Below are positions 1 to 13,200 of a DNA stretch of 64,000 nt, piece after piece. Where the stretch lies: the NCBI RefSeq assembly GCF_921293095.1, contig NC_060248.1, positions 14,712,744-14,776,743 on the forward strand. The letters run 5' to 3'. The stretch is from Ischnura elegans (Eukaryota > Arthropoda > Insecta > Odonata > Coenagrionidae). A program made the position numbers and the translations under genes. Numbering within the stretch: position 1 is the first letter of the stretch; each line of letters opens with the position of its first letter. The notes beneath the pieces were generated by a model. The model was not told the DNA's origin. It saw nothing but the letters and a program-made list of their open reading frames with translations, and did no database searches.

Positions 1-1122
1 ATTATAAAAAAAACTTATTGCGCTCTGAGCATGAATCCATATGTATTGCATTGCAGATACCTTATCATATCTTCCATCTTATCTTCCTCGCATTGTTCCA
101 TTCTACCTCAGCTCCATCCTTTGGTTTCTTTGTATATTTCACTGCAGTGCCTCCAAAATATTTCCTTTTCACGGGTAATTTTGCAGGTTTGGCCTTCTCC
201 TCTTTCGCTAATTTGAGTTTTTCCTTCAATGTACTAATCGTCAAGCGTAACCTCCGTGTCCGCGCCTTGGAGCTCAAGTAGAAGCTACTATTGCTTTTAC
301 CTTGGGAATTGGCGATATTCCCATTTGAATATTCTGCTACGGCCAAATGGACTTCATTTACGCTCCACTTGCATTATTTTCTTTTAGAACCCATACGGTA
401 ATACAAATTACTTACTCACAATAAATAGCACATTAAAAATTAGTATAATTGACGATAGTACGTCGAATAAATATATCTTTACATAAAAACAGCTAAATCA
501 TCATTTAAATATCGCTACGGTGCTCTATATTGCCTCGGTACAATAAAGGAAACTGCTAGTGGTACCTTATAGGAAACTCCGCCATTTTGTCTTTGTTATT
601 TCCTTTCAAAATAACCATAGGATTTATAGAGTCATATCTTCGTGAAAACCGAGGTATCTATGTACATGTTCAGCTAATAATTAATACAGTTTGTTTCCAT
701 TTATCTTATTATTGTTATTCCCTTAGCAAAGTGAAGAGGAAATTGCTTTGGAACTACCAAATACTTTTTCTCTCAAACACAAACTGTTCTCAAACGCAAT
801 AAGCCGGCGACTGGTATTTTGGCGTCTAGTACGACCTAGTTAAAGCTGCGCACGATAGAAGTCTCAAGATTCCACGTCCTTCGGTTTTACCAAGGTGGAA
901 TAAATTAGGAGCCGGTACAAATAGAGGCAGCTCTCCCCTACCAATCACATGAGGAGCCGGGAATATGATGCTAACATGCTTACTACCGAATGCTTGCAGC
1001 AATCGGAACTGTAGCTAATCACGTGATTCAACCACGGAGTTTGAACATTGTATATATTTTGTCGAAGCACTCTCGGGGGAAGTGTCTTGAAAATGCAATT
1101 CCTCGTGGAGAGGAGGACTCAC
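1..1122. other. Presumed intron 2 of the acyltransferase-like gene; nothing else recognised
   Basis: This AT-rich stretch lies downstream of exon 2 on the minus strand. A 93-codon minus-strand frame at 65-346 has a basic, lysine-rich translation that I do not recognise. No family-typical third exon is visible. Confidence 0.4.
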
Positions 1123-1239
1123 CAAGCTCGTGATTCCGGGGAAGTGGAGAATGATGGGCTCCTCAGGCCACGACTTGCTCACGTAGAAATGGAACTCCCA
1201 CACCCTGTCGTGCAGATATGTCTTGATAGTCTGATGAAA
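1123..1239 (-). CDS. Exon 2 of the glycine N-acyltransferase-like gene
   Basis: This exon is 117 bp and encodes 39 residues (35-73 of the protein) in phase 0 at both ends. A long pyrimidine tract ending TTTCAG precedes it and a GTGAGT donor follows it. The residues DRVWEFHFYVSKSW and EEPIILHFPG are the recognisable core. A plus-strand open frame over the same bases (1048-1374) is only its shadow. Conservation of this short stretch inside otherwise non-coding DNA, together with two good splice sites, is the main evidence that it is a real exon. Confidence 0.85.
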
Positions 1240-4200
1240 CTGAAAGAAAGAGAAATAGGCAAGGATCAGACACAGGACAGCATCACCACGTCATCGTTCA
1301 CTCGCGGATACCACTCTCGAGAGAGAGAGGGCGAGCCGCTGCTTGCGCATGACATCGTTCACTTGTTTCCGTAAGCAACCGAAGTCTGTTCGAATGTCAA
1401 AGCGGTCAGATCACAACAATTTGGCATAATATGACTCATAATAATACAGAACATAAAAAAGGCAAAATATAAATTCTTCATAAACAGCAAAATCCGCGCA
1501 TCAGTCATAAAATGGATTGGAGAAGGTTTTTTAATCCTGAATACGAAGACAATAGTAACATAAAAGAAAAGGCTGTCAACAGCTACATTTAATGAAAAAA
1601 CTGTCAGAACAGTTTTTAAAAAACTATTGATACAAACACAGTTTGCTGACAACTTGTTGACACTACAATTCTTATTTACCTACGGCCTCATCTGATAATA
1701 TTTAAGCAACTCAACCAATGTTCGAAAAGAGCGATTTTAACTATCCAAAATAATCTTTACTAAGTTATAATTATCAGTTTGCAGTATTAAGTTTTTATAG
1801 CAAGAAAAAATATGGGAGCATTCGTAATTCGATCATTTTTTTTAGAGGAATCCAAGTATTCAAATGACTTATCTCTGGTATTAGGGGTTGGAAATTTCTG
1901 TTAAATTCCGCATCCAGAGAAGATTGAAAATGCGTGAAAGGGCTATAAGCTCAGACGTTTCGTCGCCCAAATCCTGAAGCAAGCATCAGATTTAAAAAAT
2001 GCATGAAAAATACGGCAGGAATGCGTCGTCATTGACCTGTTTGTATCTTTTAAAAAAAGATCATTTTTGATAATCGCAAGAGAAAGAGATAGAGTAAATA
2101 TAAAAATCTATTTGCGTCCCTTTGGAAAACGTAAGCTTATAAGGGTAAATATGAAAAGACAGAATTGCAAAAATAGAAGAGATCGATGAAAGTCGGCGAT
2201 TTTAAAGGTCAAAGTTGAGGGCACACATTATTAACTCAGCTCAGGCGCTCCGAGAAGGAGCTGTCAAAGAAGAAAAAAATAGTCAAGAGGAAATGCAAAT
2301 TGGGGCATTATAAAAATGTGTAATCCATTATACGTCCACCATGACACTCGACTACTTCCCTCCTCGGATGATCTTTATTTTCGGCACTAAGAGGAGCATT
2401 AATTAGAAACACACTCTTAAATCCACTCCAATACGACAGTAAGTCTTCAATAGGTACTTCGAAAGTCTTCAATGCGGTAGCTCACCGACAACCGTAATCG
2501 CAATTGATTAACGGAATTCCGCAAATGGAAGCGAGTGACAAGTTGCGGCGTAAAAATTTACCACCATTCGGCCATTCTCTGGCGAGTGTAAAATTAAAAA
2601 ATAAAACGCGAAAGCTGCCACCATCTTTTCAAAAGTTGGTGATATAATTAGCTCGCTGGTGATCATTATCTCGTTCAGAGAGGCACGTAAAGACACGTTT
2701 GGAGGTAAAAGATGGTAATATATCATTCGTACGGAATACTGAGCATGAGATTCCAGTGCTCGTAAATCAACTACGACGTTCATAGAAAAAAATTCTCATT
2801 TTATGTTTACTTCAAAGCTCACCTTTTCTGTTTCCTTATATCAATAGAATTCTGCATTGAAAAATATTATAGAAATACTTATCGATATCGAACAATTCAT
2901 AATGGTTATAAATAGCAATATTTTACAAAACTTACGATTACAATTCATCAATATGTACTAAATATCTTCTAAATGCATGTGGAAAGCAATTGGCAAAAGG
3001 GAATTCGGAAAAATATATGTGGGAAGGAGCCCACGAGTAAATTTTCAAGATTTAAAATATAGGTATTGGGGTATGGGAGACTGGCCGTTCTAATGAAAAT
3101 AGCGCAACTGGGAAGTAGCATAAACTCGCCCGCCTCTGGTGGCTGTGGCGCGGACTAACACGTGCGCCGGATATGCCAATGCGCAAAGGGGGAATACAAG
3201 GGCAGGGCTGCCGCGCAGGGGTCAACCGCAGGATGCACGTGCCGAAGGTCACAGCGCTTGCGTCGCATCGACAGTTCCGAAATAGTAATTCACGGTTAGA
3301 GTGCATTGTACTTAACGTTGAGTACGGATGGCGAGAATTCTTGTAATTTTTTCCCGAACATTCTGGACGGATGACGAAGATTCTCGTCATTTAGGCGCGT
3401 CAACTTAAACAATTTTAAAGCGTACAATACGTATTCGTTAGTACGTTTTCAGTTGTTGTTCGTTATTCATAATGAATTGATGCATGGTAACGTTTGATTG
3501 CGTAAAGTTATATTCTAAACATTATCTTACCCCGGTACGCAACGTGTTAAGGGTCGCAAGGGTCGTTCCTCCATGGCTGTCAACACGACTTCCGGGAAGG
3601 TAGACCATGCGAAACACAGGTCGCGCTCTTTCTTCACGACGTTTTTAACTGCAGTGAATCGAAAAGGCGCAGTACGAACCACCTTTGACGCAGTATTTCT
3701 AGATTTTAAGAGGCCCTTCGACATGGCACAACGCAAAAAACATTTACACATATTACAGTCATGCGGGTTGAACGAAATAGTGGCAAATCATATAAATAAA
3801 AGAAGAAAGATTCCGAATGTCATTTTTTCCACGGTCAATAAGAGACTAATGGCAGCGTTAGAACTCACAAATAGATCAAGTGACTTGCAATATAGCCTAC
3901 TATGTATTCCTCAATGCATGTTCCTGAATTTTCTTGATATTTCGAAAATAATCGTTTGTGTGTTCTTGCTTTATTGTCAGAATGGTCTAATAAGCAGTTA
4001 GTAAGTTTTGCCTTTGCATGAATGTGGGAGAATAGTAAATTAGTATGCGTAACGTTTTTTGGACCGTGTGGTGTGCATGTAGGAATCCTAATGCATGCTG
4101 GTGATTGATCAACCCCTGACAAACACCATAGAGGTGGTTCGCAAGGTATTATGTAGATGTAAACTCGATACGCGACTTTGAGTGATTACAAGAAAAAAGT

Positions 4201-7200
4201 AGTTCTTGACGGAATTACCCCAGATGTAGTTAAAGTGACATCAGGTGTCCCACAAGGTAGGGTAATCGGCCCCCTTTTACTCATTACATGCATTGATGAC
4301 CTTTGATCCCCAATTAGAAGTAAAATACGTCTATTTGCTGACTTACTTTCATCTAACGCGAAATTAGTGACCTCTGAGGCTTTGAAATTCTACCGTCGGG
4401 TTTAAACAGCGTTAGCTAAGAGTAGGGACTCGAACTTAATATGAACAAATGCATGGCGGTATATTATTTGAATAGGTTATCCAACTACCCGCATGTATTC
4501 GCTGTGGCTGGTGTTAATATATCGGCGACATGTGAAATATCTGGGAGTTACGGTAACTTCGAACCTATCGTGGGGATAACATAAGAAACATTCGTGGCAC
4601 AGCCCTGTAGAAGCTAAGATTCGTCTGGCGTACTGCGGGCTTCTGATTAAAAAGTAAAAAAGAGGTGCTATTTCGCACTTTTCCCGCCACCCCTTGAATA
4701 TGAAGTGAGCACCTGGGAGCCGACGCAGAGAGACAAGAACTTCATAAAATACAACGGAAAGCTGGGCGATTCGTCAAAAACGGCTACGGGCGTACAGAAA
4801 GCGATACACAGATGTTAAAAGACTAAGCCTGGGAGCCTATAGAGACTCAGAGACTGCGCGTTAGGCTTAGATTACTTATACAATTGAGAATATATATCTG
4901 TCAGAGCGACATGGAGAACATCATATCAGATCCCCACTATATTTCCAGGTCCGACAGAAACGATAAATAAAGAGATATTATTTACCGAACAGACAAATGT
5001 GGAAATTCGTTTTTCCTCTAATGTGTAGAAACCAACCAGCACTACACTGACCAACCAACTACGTTAAACGAGGCAAAATTGTAGCAGTTATGCCGCTTTG
5101 ATAGACCACGGCCTTACGTCTTGGTTCTTAGGATCAAAGAGTAATGTTTTCAAAGAGAAATAACTTCTTTATCTTCATTAATAGCGAAAGAAACTGCCAA
5201 AACCACATCGGATGGAAATTAATTATATTCAATGGACCAAAATTCTCTGACCGCGAAAGCAAAAGTATGATGGCATACTCTGGTGACGAAACCTGATAAA
5301 AATTGTGCCGTTTCCAATTCCTCTACACACTGGGAAAACCTTAACTCTTTGGCCGATCCATGTCAATTTAATTGAAACTCTATCGACAATTTCGAGGAAA
5401 AACAGCGGAATATCCAGCGGCGAACGTAACGCCGGAGTAACCCTCAATAGCTTGACTGGCTGCGAAACTTTCACAGTGAAAAAAAAAATCACTTTTCACG
5501 AACGGGATTTGAACCCGGATTTTCGCGAAGTGTTCTACCGTTTTTACTACCGAGGCATCTTTCACCTTTAAGGAGTATAGTCAGCTTTACAGGACAAGAT
5601 GGTTCCTGCTGCCAGACATAGAATGCCATAGATCAGTATGATTGCTAGGAGAGCGCCACATTGCCAAGGCGAATATCAAAAGTGAAACGCCACAGCTCCA
5701 GTTCTCCAACACATTATTCAAGCCTATATGCTATTTCCTTGGAAACTACTCGGATAAATTTTCACCACGTCCCTTCAAATGATAATGAATCATAAAGCTA
5801 TTCCAAATAAAGAACAGGCAAAGAATAGATAGTAACTTGAATTTAAATGCCTTAACACGACAACTATAGGCCACAAAATGCTTCACTTTTCTACACAGAC
5901 AAAAACGAAATAGGCCGTAAAATCAGAATAAAATCAATCATATATTCAATTATTTTCCCACATTTCTTACTTCACCGTTGCTTTGGTGCAATTCTTCTCT
6001 GATTTTCGAAGGTGGTCCAAAACGAGGAGATCATCTTACGGATTCATACAGAAGATTAAAAATGGCTTCGAGAAAGATAATGACGTCTTTATTTACCAGT
6101 CCCCTTCACCTTAATAATTAATTAGTCAAGCCGTTCCTGGTACACTATTACTCTTCAGGAGGGACACTATACCAATGGCTTACGGTTTTTTAACCATTCC
6201 TGTGTTCATTGTGAATTCCGAATACGGAGTATATCTACAATATCTTCGTTTAAAACGAGGATAAACGTCATTGTTTTTCGTGTGTCTCGGAAGGTCAACA
6301 TTATATGCATAAAAGTCTAGGTGGGATTGTCTATTATATTACCGAAGCAACACTATCCGGTTGTGATATTGACGTGAAGTACCGGGTGACTGCCGAGTGT
6401 CACTATCTACTGCAATCAAGGAGAGACAAGGGGTGAAGAATTCGTCCGTGAGAAAAACCATTCGTAATTTTCCTTCTTAACCCATTAGCGAATAGCGTCC
6501 GATATATCGGACGCGCGTATTTATTTTTTTTCTGGGTTCCAGTTGACTAGTGCTACAATTTGATACTATATAAAGTCCAAATGGATGTCTGTCTTCACCG
6601 CCCTGCTAATATTTTAGTTTATTCCCTGAATTTATCGACTTGAGAAGCATTTATGTGAGACGTGGCATTGAAATAAATTTCAGTCACCCGCACGGGGTAA
6701 GCAAATTATTTTTCATTGTAGTATTTTGCTCAATATGTTGATAACTTTCATATCATTTTTCTTTTAAAGGTTGATCTTTTTATTTTCAATATTATCAAGT
6801 TTTTCTGTACTACTTTGAATCTGTAATCAGCACTGACAACTGACCGTCCGATGTATCGAACGGGCTGTATTACTTAAACTATTCATTGTAAAAATTTAAG
6901 AATTGCAGAAATATATTTAAAAAATAAACCTTATTAGCCAAAATAATTACTTTCTAAATGAATATTTGACAAAAATAACTTTATGCACTTAAGGATTAAG
7001 AGGATGGAAGATCTCACGGGCACGAAGGCATTCACCCCGCCCTCTTCAAATGCGAATCGGTGACCACGGGTCACGGGAGAAGAAATCGCACCCTTACTCG
7101 CAGGCCACTAACAGATCATTAACAAGGGCTGCCTCAAAAGAAGATAATTAGTTTATTTAATTCTTTTGAAATATCACATTTGTGAAAGAGCTTCATACTA

Positions 7201-10200
7201 GATATTTCGAATGTGGATACCAGCATCACTCAATATACCTATTGAGTCGCTTACCGCGGCGCGTCGATAGGAGCGATATAATGAGAATACTCTGCCCATT
7301 ACGTAAGCACGCGAGTATGAACAAAGCACAAGGGTAACTCTCTTCAGTCTTACTGCTAAAGTGACCTCCCCATCTTCTCCTCCCTTATTTCTTTCTCATA
7401 TACTCTGATTGACCTTTCTCTAATCGCTCACTTCCCAAACAACCATTCATTGCAAACCTATTGATGACGAAGAAATGTTACACCAGAGTGTCTCTTCGAC
7501 CGAGCGCGGAGCTTCATATTTGGCATCCAAATATAAATAGCAGCAGTTTCTCTATTTACGTAACCACATAGCAACGAACCTCTCAGAGAAGTCTCACTAT
7601 GGTCTCGAATGACTCGAATATCACGAATGTCTCACAGATGTAATCGTGAGACGTTCAGGAATTAAAAAAAACGTATTTAAACGCCATCAATGCCTTCCAT
7701 ATATATTTTTCGGTGCAAATCTGCAGTTTTGATTATTAAAATCACGACATTTAATATGGGTTTCTTATTTTCAAAAGGTGATCCATCACAAAATTTGTCG
7801 CTAAAAATGATCGAGAAAAGTAGACCATAACTGTATAATTTAAATTTAATTATTTTTTTGCCTAAATTTAAAGCATACCTTAGTACAAAGTCTAATGAGA
7901 CATCTCAGAGCTCAGGCTTATGTGAGACGTCACAAGAGATGTCACATAGACCATTTTTTTTTGGACATAGTGACATCTCAGAGAAGTCTCAGAGATGCCT
8001 CTGAAGCTCTCAGAATGTCTCTGAGACGTAACATGTGATATTCGAGACGTCTCAGAGACGTATCCGAGACGTATTTCTGCTATGTGGGTATCTCCACAGA
8101 ATAAGAACATAGTTTGACAGGTTTGTGACGGAGGGTGTTAGGACACCAGCGGATGAAATAGCATAGAGAACAAATTAATTCAAGCAATATAACCTTGCGT
8201 AAAGCCCATGCATTGGCGTAAATTAACGTAAAGCCTAGTACGCAGGCCTCAAGTCCCTAGCTGCTCCTATCCTATTTCATGTAAAGGCTGTGTGAAGCTC
8301 TTTGTTCTCTAGGAGTAGTTTTTTTTTACGACTTACGTAGCTTTCTTTTGAGTATTATTTGGTTCATAGATTTTTATCTTTTTACGCCGAATGTCATATG
8401 GTCGCCGCGTATTCGAAGTGCAGCTTAATGAGCAAGAAGTAGCACCTCCATTTCACTGTTTCAACCCAAAATCTTCCTTCGACTCACCTGTAAATCATAG
8501 ATAATTCAGGGCACTGCCACATGCATTTCTTGTAGGTGTTCGCCTCTTTAGATTTGAAGATATCTTAGCTCCTACACCTTTGACTTCATACACCGCCTTT
8601 ACGTTAACGCAATCTATAAAATAAAAATGAATTGCTGTTCACTAGTATCGCTAAAACACGAGAGTGGCAGGACCGATTGGCTAATTTTGCTTTTAAAATG
8701 TTCGTGAAAGTTCAGGGAAGGTTTAAAAGGTGAGACTATTATGACGCGAGGCCGATGAGGCCTTGGAATGGTCCTTGAATTATTTCCATAAGATATGCAT
8801 GTAAAGTTCGTTATTAATGCCTGCAAACCTTTTTTCTTTTGCACACTTAAATAATTGATATTGGCCACACATATTTGAAACATGAACCATTGGAAAGAAA
8901 ATTGCACATTCTTATGCTTGCATTATAATTTCGTTTTCCGCGTGATTTACAGTGAATTTTGAAAAAGCATTCATAAAAATTCTAAAATTTTAGAGTTTTT
9001 AGCTGATTGTCCCCTTGACGACCATCAGCATTGTTTATGTAGTTTGATGTCTCTTTCTAATTGATCAATTATTCTCGGGTTTTCAACCAGGTGGACTCAG
9101 TCGTATAGGCCGACATTTCGGAAGACGTATTCTCTCTTATTTCCATAGCGTCGGCCTATGTGACTGAACTAAACCTGGTTACGAACCCGAGAAGAATTCA
9201 TCAATACAATTCACCAGGAGAAATTAAAATCTTTTATCGCTTTCTTAGTTTATTCACCAAAATAAATCCTGTCTTATAGTCGTTTAAAAGTTCATCCGTC
9301 ATTATTTATTCACAAATTGAGCTCATGAAAACTTTACTCTCTTACATTAGGTTACTTTCGTTATTAACAGTGATAAGAAGTTCACCGGGTCATTTAAGTC
9401 AACAACAGTCAACAATATATTCAAGTGATACATGGACGTCCTAAGCAAGAAATTTACCGTAATGTGTTTGCTGAGATTCACTCCTATTCCTCACTCTTGG
9501 GTTTGAAATATTGAAAGCACTCTCTTCTGGGTGCAACTCTACGGACAAGATTCATTCAACTGATTTTAGTAAGCTTCCAGTTTATCATTCCTTCATAAAA
9601 CTTGATTTAACGCTCACGCCAATAGCAATGGTTCTGAATACGAGTTTAGCTCAAAATTGCTTGAAACACTGAGATACACCACGAAAGATGCTTTAGGCCC
9701 GATATATTTATTTTCACTTTTGACTGGCTGTTGACATTCCTGGAGTCCCCTCGGTGATATGTACGGCCAGTCAGCTGCATCATTTGCAGACATTTGACAC
9801 TCTGAGTGGCTCAGTATCGTGGAATGTAACGAGGACCTAGTTGAGTGGGACCTCTTGAAGCTGTAGGCAGTCATCGAATCATTTGCCGCGCAAACACGCC
9901 TCGGATCGGATGGCAATTCAATTCAATCGTATGCGTCACGGCGTTGATTGACGGACAGCACTGTTCAAACAAAGATCCCGCGTCCCTCATCCACAAGAAC
10001 ATGCGATGCCAATGTATCGTCCAATGAATAGGGTTGATGAGTACTGAGATTATTTATTTTCCCATAATTTCTTTATTAAAAATTAGATGTCTCAAATTAG
10101 ATTCGACTGCCGTGTTTAGGTCCTTTTTGTTTCCCCTTGGTTGTACAAAAACACAATAAACAACGAACTTCCGACATCCGCGTCGCAGCGCCATCTCTGG

Positions 10201-13200
10201 CTCAAACCATTGACTACAAAATTGAACGACTATAAGAGTATTTTTATTCACTTTAACAAAGAGGAATGGAATCTCTCTCCAATACCAAAAATAATCTAAA
10301 ACGTTTCAATCAATATAAAAAATTTTCTCACGGTCACTTGCAAAAAGTAAAACCTCGAAAAAGGTCATCAAAATCCGGATAACAATAAAAATGTTCCATA
10401 GCGACACAAGCTACGTAAACTTAGCGTGAAACTTCATCATAAAACCAATCAGCTCGGATACAGCCCGAATCTGAAACCGACTTGAGAAACCCTGACGATG
10501 ATGGATAAACTCTGCCGTTGACAAGCGGAAGCCGCAGACCTAAATCACACGAAAGGAAGTCCGAGAACTCTTCCGCAAAATAATTCGCCGGGAAAAGGCC
10601 TCACCATATACCCTATTGTATTATTCAAATATACTCTGCGAGGTAAGTGCAATATAAGATTAATCGTAAGTTTTGAAGGTTCGAATCAAATTGTCACTTG
10701 ATTAGACATTCTTAGCAATGATATGCACACTTTAACACAGATTAGTCCACCTGACGACTTCCCACACAAAATTAAACGAACCTCAAGAGATTCCACCATT
10801 TTTAGCACTCGCCACTAAGTACCTAACTTCCCAAACGGGCACACGACTCCAATAATTAAAAGAATTTCCAATTTTTTAACGTAAGACGCGTGTCGATTAA
10901 TCGCCACGGAAGGAGAGATAAGAGGGTTCAAAAGGTGATTCGAAAAATCGCATTTTTCTGCCCCGATTTATAAAATTATTACCGCTAGAAAATTTAGTAA
11001 CTGATGTTCATTTATTTACTTAAATCATTTTTCACATACAGCCGGGACACCAATTTTAACTGAAATATATTTAAGAACATGAAATGAGACAATATATTAT
11101 AGCAATATAAACAAACACAAAAAATAAACCAGATGAGAGAGGAACCCATTCAATTATCTGACAGGTGGGACAGCTTGTACAGTGAAATTGCTGCATGATT
11201 AATAAAAAGTATTGATGGATGGAGAAGGCGAATTCAGAAGAGAGGAGAAGCGATATAAAGATGAGCGCGCTTGGCTATGGAGTTCCTCGGCAGAATAGGC
11301 AGATGGAGAATGTTTAGTTATTTGGGCTACTGCTTGAAATGCATGACTAGTACTCTTACCCCTACATAAAAATGTAAAAGATCTTAGTTTAGATTCAACA
11401 GGTCCCAAGTTATTTACCTCTTTTGAGATGAAATATGATGATTTTGAAAGAGGAAAATGAAATAGAATATGGGTAAAATTGTCTTATATTCAGTTTATTG
11501 AAACCAGTCATTCAAAAGAGACCCTTTTGGAAATAAAGTTGTGAACGATTCCTCAATTCGAGAGTGTAAAAATTTAATTCCATAAATAAAAGTTTGTTTT
11601 AAACCATTCCTTAGTACAACTTTTTGTTTCTCTGCGATCAATTTAAAAATATAAAATATTTTTGAGCGATAGAATCAGATAATTAATTTCAGTTATTTTC
11701 TAAATAGCTTCTGCCAATCGTTTACATGCCTAAAATATCTATAAAATATTTTGAATTTCCACTTTTCGTCCTGACTTCATAGTGAACTTGGTGAGGCAAC
11801 ATGCATTAAGCACAGGGTTAAAGATCCGCAAAAACTATAAGCACGCATAATTGAGCTACGCAGTATTAAGCCAGCAGGCACACGGAACCAATGGGAGGAG
11901 ATCCCTTCCAACGAATTGTTCAACATTGATGACCATCCTGTCCCATAAATCTAGAGGGAACATACCCTGGTTAAAATGTGGAGTTAATTATTAATAATTA
12001 TATACAGCTGCAGCAGGTCCACAACTTTCAAAATATTTCAAAGACTTGCAAAAAAGTAATTTGTTTCCTGTGTTTTTAACCCCTCGGTGGTCTTCCTGGT
12101 GGAAGCAAAGTACCAGCGGTGCCAAATACGATCGCGCCATGAGTGATCCGTTCGATGTTGGTGTACATCAGGGCCGGTTTGTTAGTCTGTCCCTGAGCAT
12201 TACAGACAAGCTACTCTCATCAAATAGCGCCAAAATTGCGGAAAATAAATAGAATGAAGAGCATTAGTTTCTCACTTAACGCTCTCCGCAACCAACAGCC
12301 GTCTTACGGATCATATCTGTTGTATAGTCTGTTGTGTTATTTTGTATTATTGTGTTCTTTTGTTTTTTGTAATGTACTGAGCACCCAGGAGAGGGAGTCA
12401 TATATAGCTGTTCACGTGATCTCTAAGCTAGAGAGAATGTATCACAAAGTATGTGATGTATCTGTTAAATTATATAAGTAAGAAAACATGGTGGCAGCGG
12501 TGGGATACGAACCCACGCCTCCGAAGAGACTGGTGGACTCTGAGCTAGAGAGTAATGTATCACAAAGAATGTGATGTACCAGTTAAATTATATAAGTTAT
12601 AAAACAATATCAATGAGATTCTGGAGCGAGCTTGATACTTGAATTTACAATTTCAGGCGGTTTCTGGTTGAAGGATAAATTAAAAGTTACCTCTAAGGAT
12701 ATGCTGCCTGTCTATTAAAAATACATGATCGCTGCTCATGACCAAAAAGCAGAACTGAATGTGATATCATGCTTTCACCCTCGAATTGTTCCTGTTGACA
12801 AAGATGTTTAAGCATGGCTTCCAACTGAAGCAGTAGATTCTCTTATCTTGTTAGTGAATCCATAATGAATTATTTGTTTTCTCGACGAAACGGCGCAGTT
12901 ACTTGGGAGCTCACCAAGGAAGCAAAGAGAGAAGAGGAATGTATCCATAAAAAAAGTTTCGATGCATGCGATACTACCATCTACCGCTAACCGAAAAATA
13001 CCCGTAACCCTAGTTTGCGACTAAAATTCATGGAAGATATAGAAGAACAATTACTCTTAGACAGTGGAGGTGATATCTACATAGCCTCCAAACACCTAGA
13101 AATGGTTTCAAGGGAGATTTCTAATCGAAATTAGGCGATCAGCGGCTAATAATGAGTAGTTATCACCTGACTGTAATTTTGCCGTTGACGATTTGTGCCC

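Noticed and set aside
65..346. 93-codon minus-strand frame as a possible third exon of the acyltransferase-like gene
   Set aside because: The lysine-rich translation has none of the family's motifs and no convincing acceptor aligned with the phase of exon 2.
1048..1374. 108-codon plus-strand frame
   Set aside because: It overlaps the minus-strand acyltransferase-like exon 2 and has no motif of its own; the minus-strand reading has splice sites and family similarity.
12489..12534. A tRNA-Leu gene
   Set aside because: Only the 3' half is present, CCA is included, and it sits between LTR copies; no 5' half, A box or terminator is visible.
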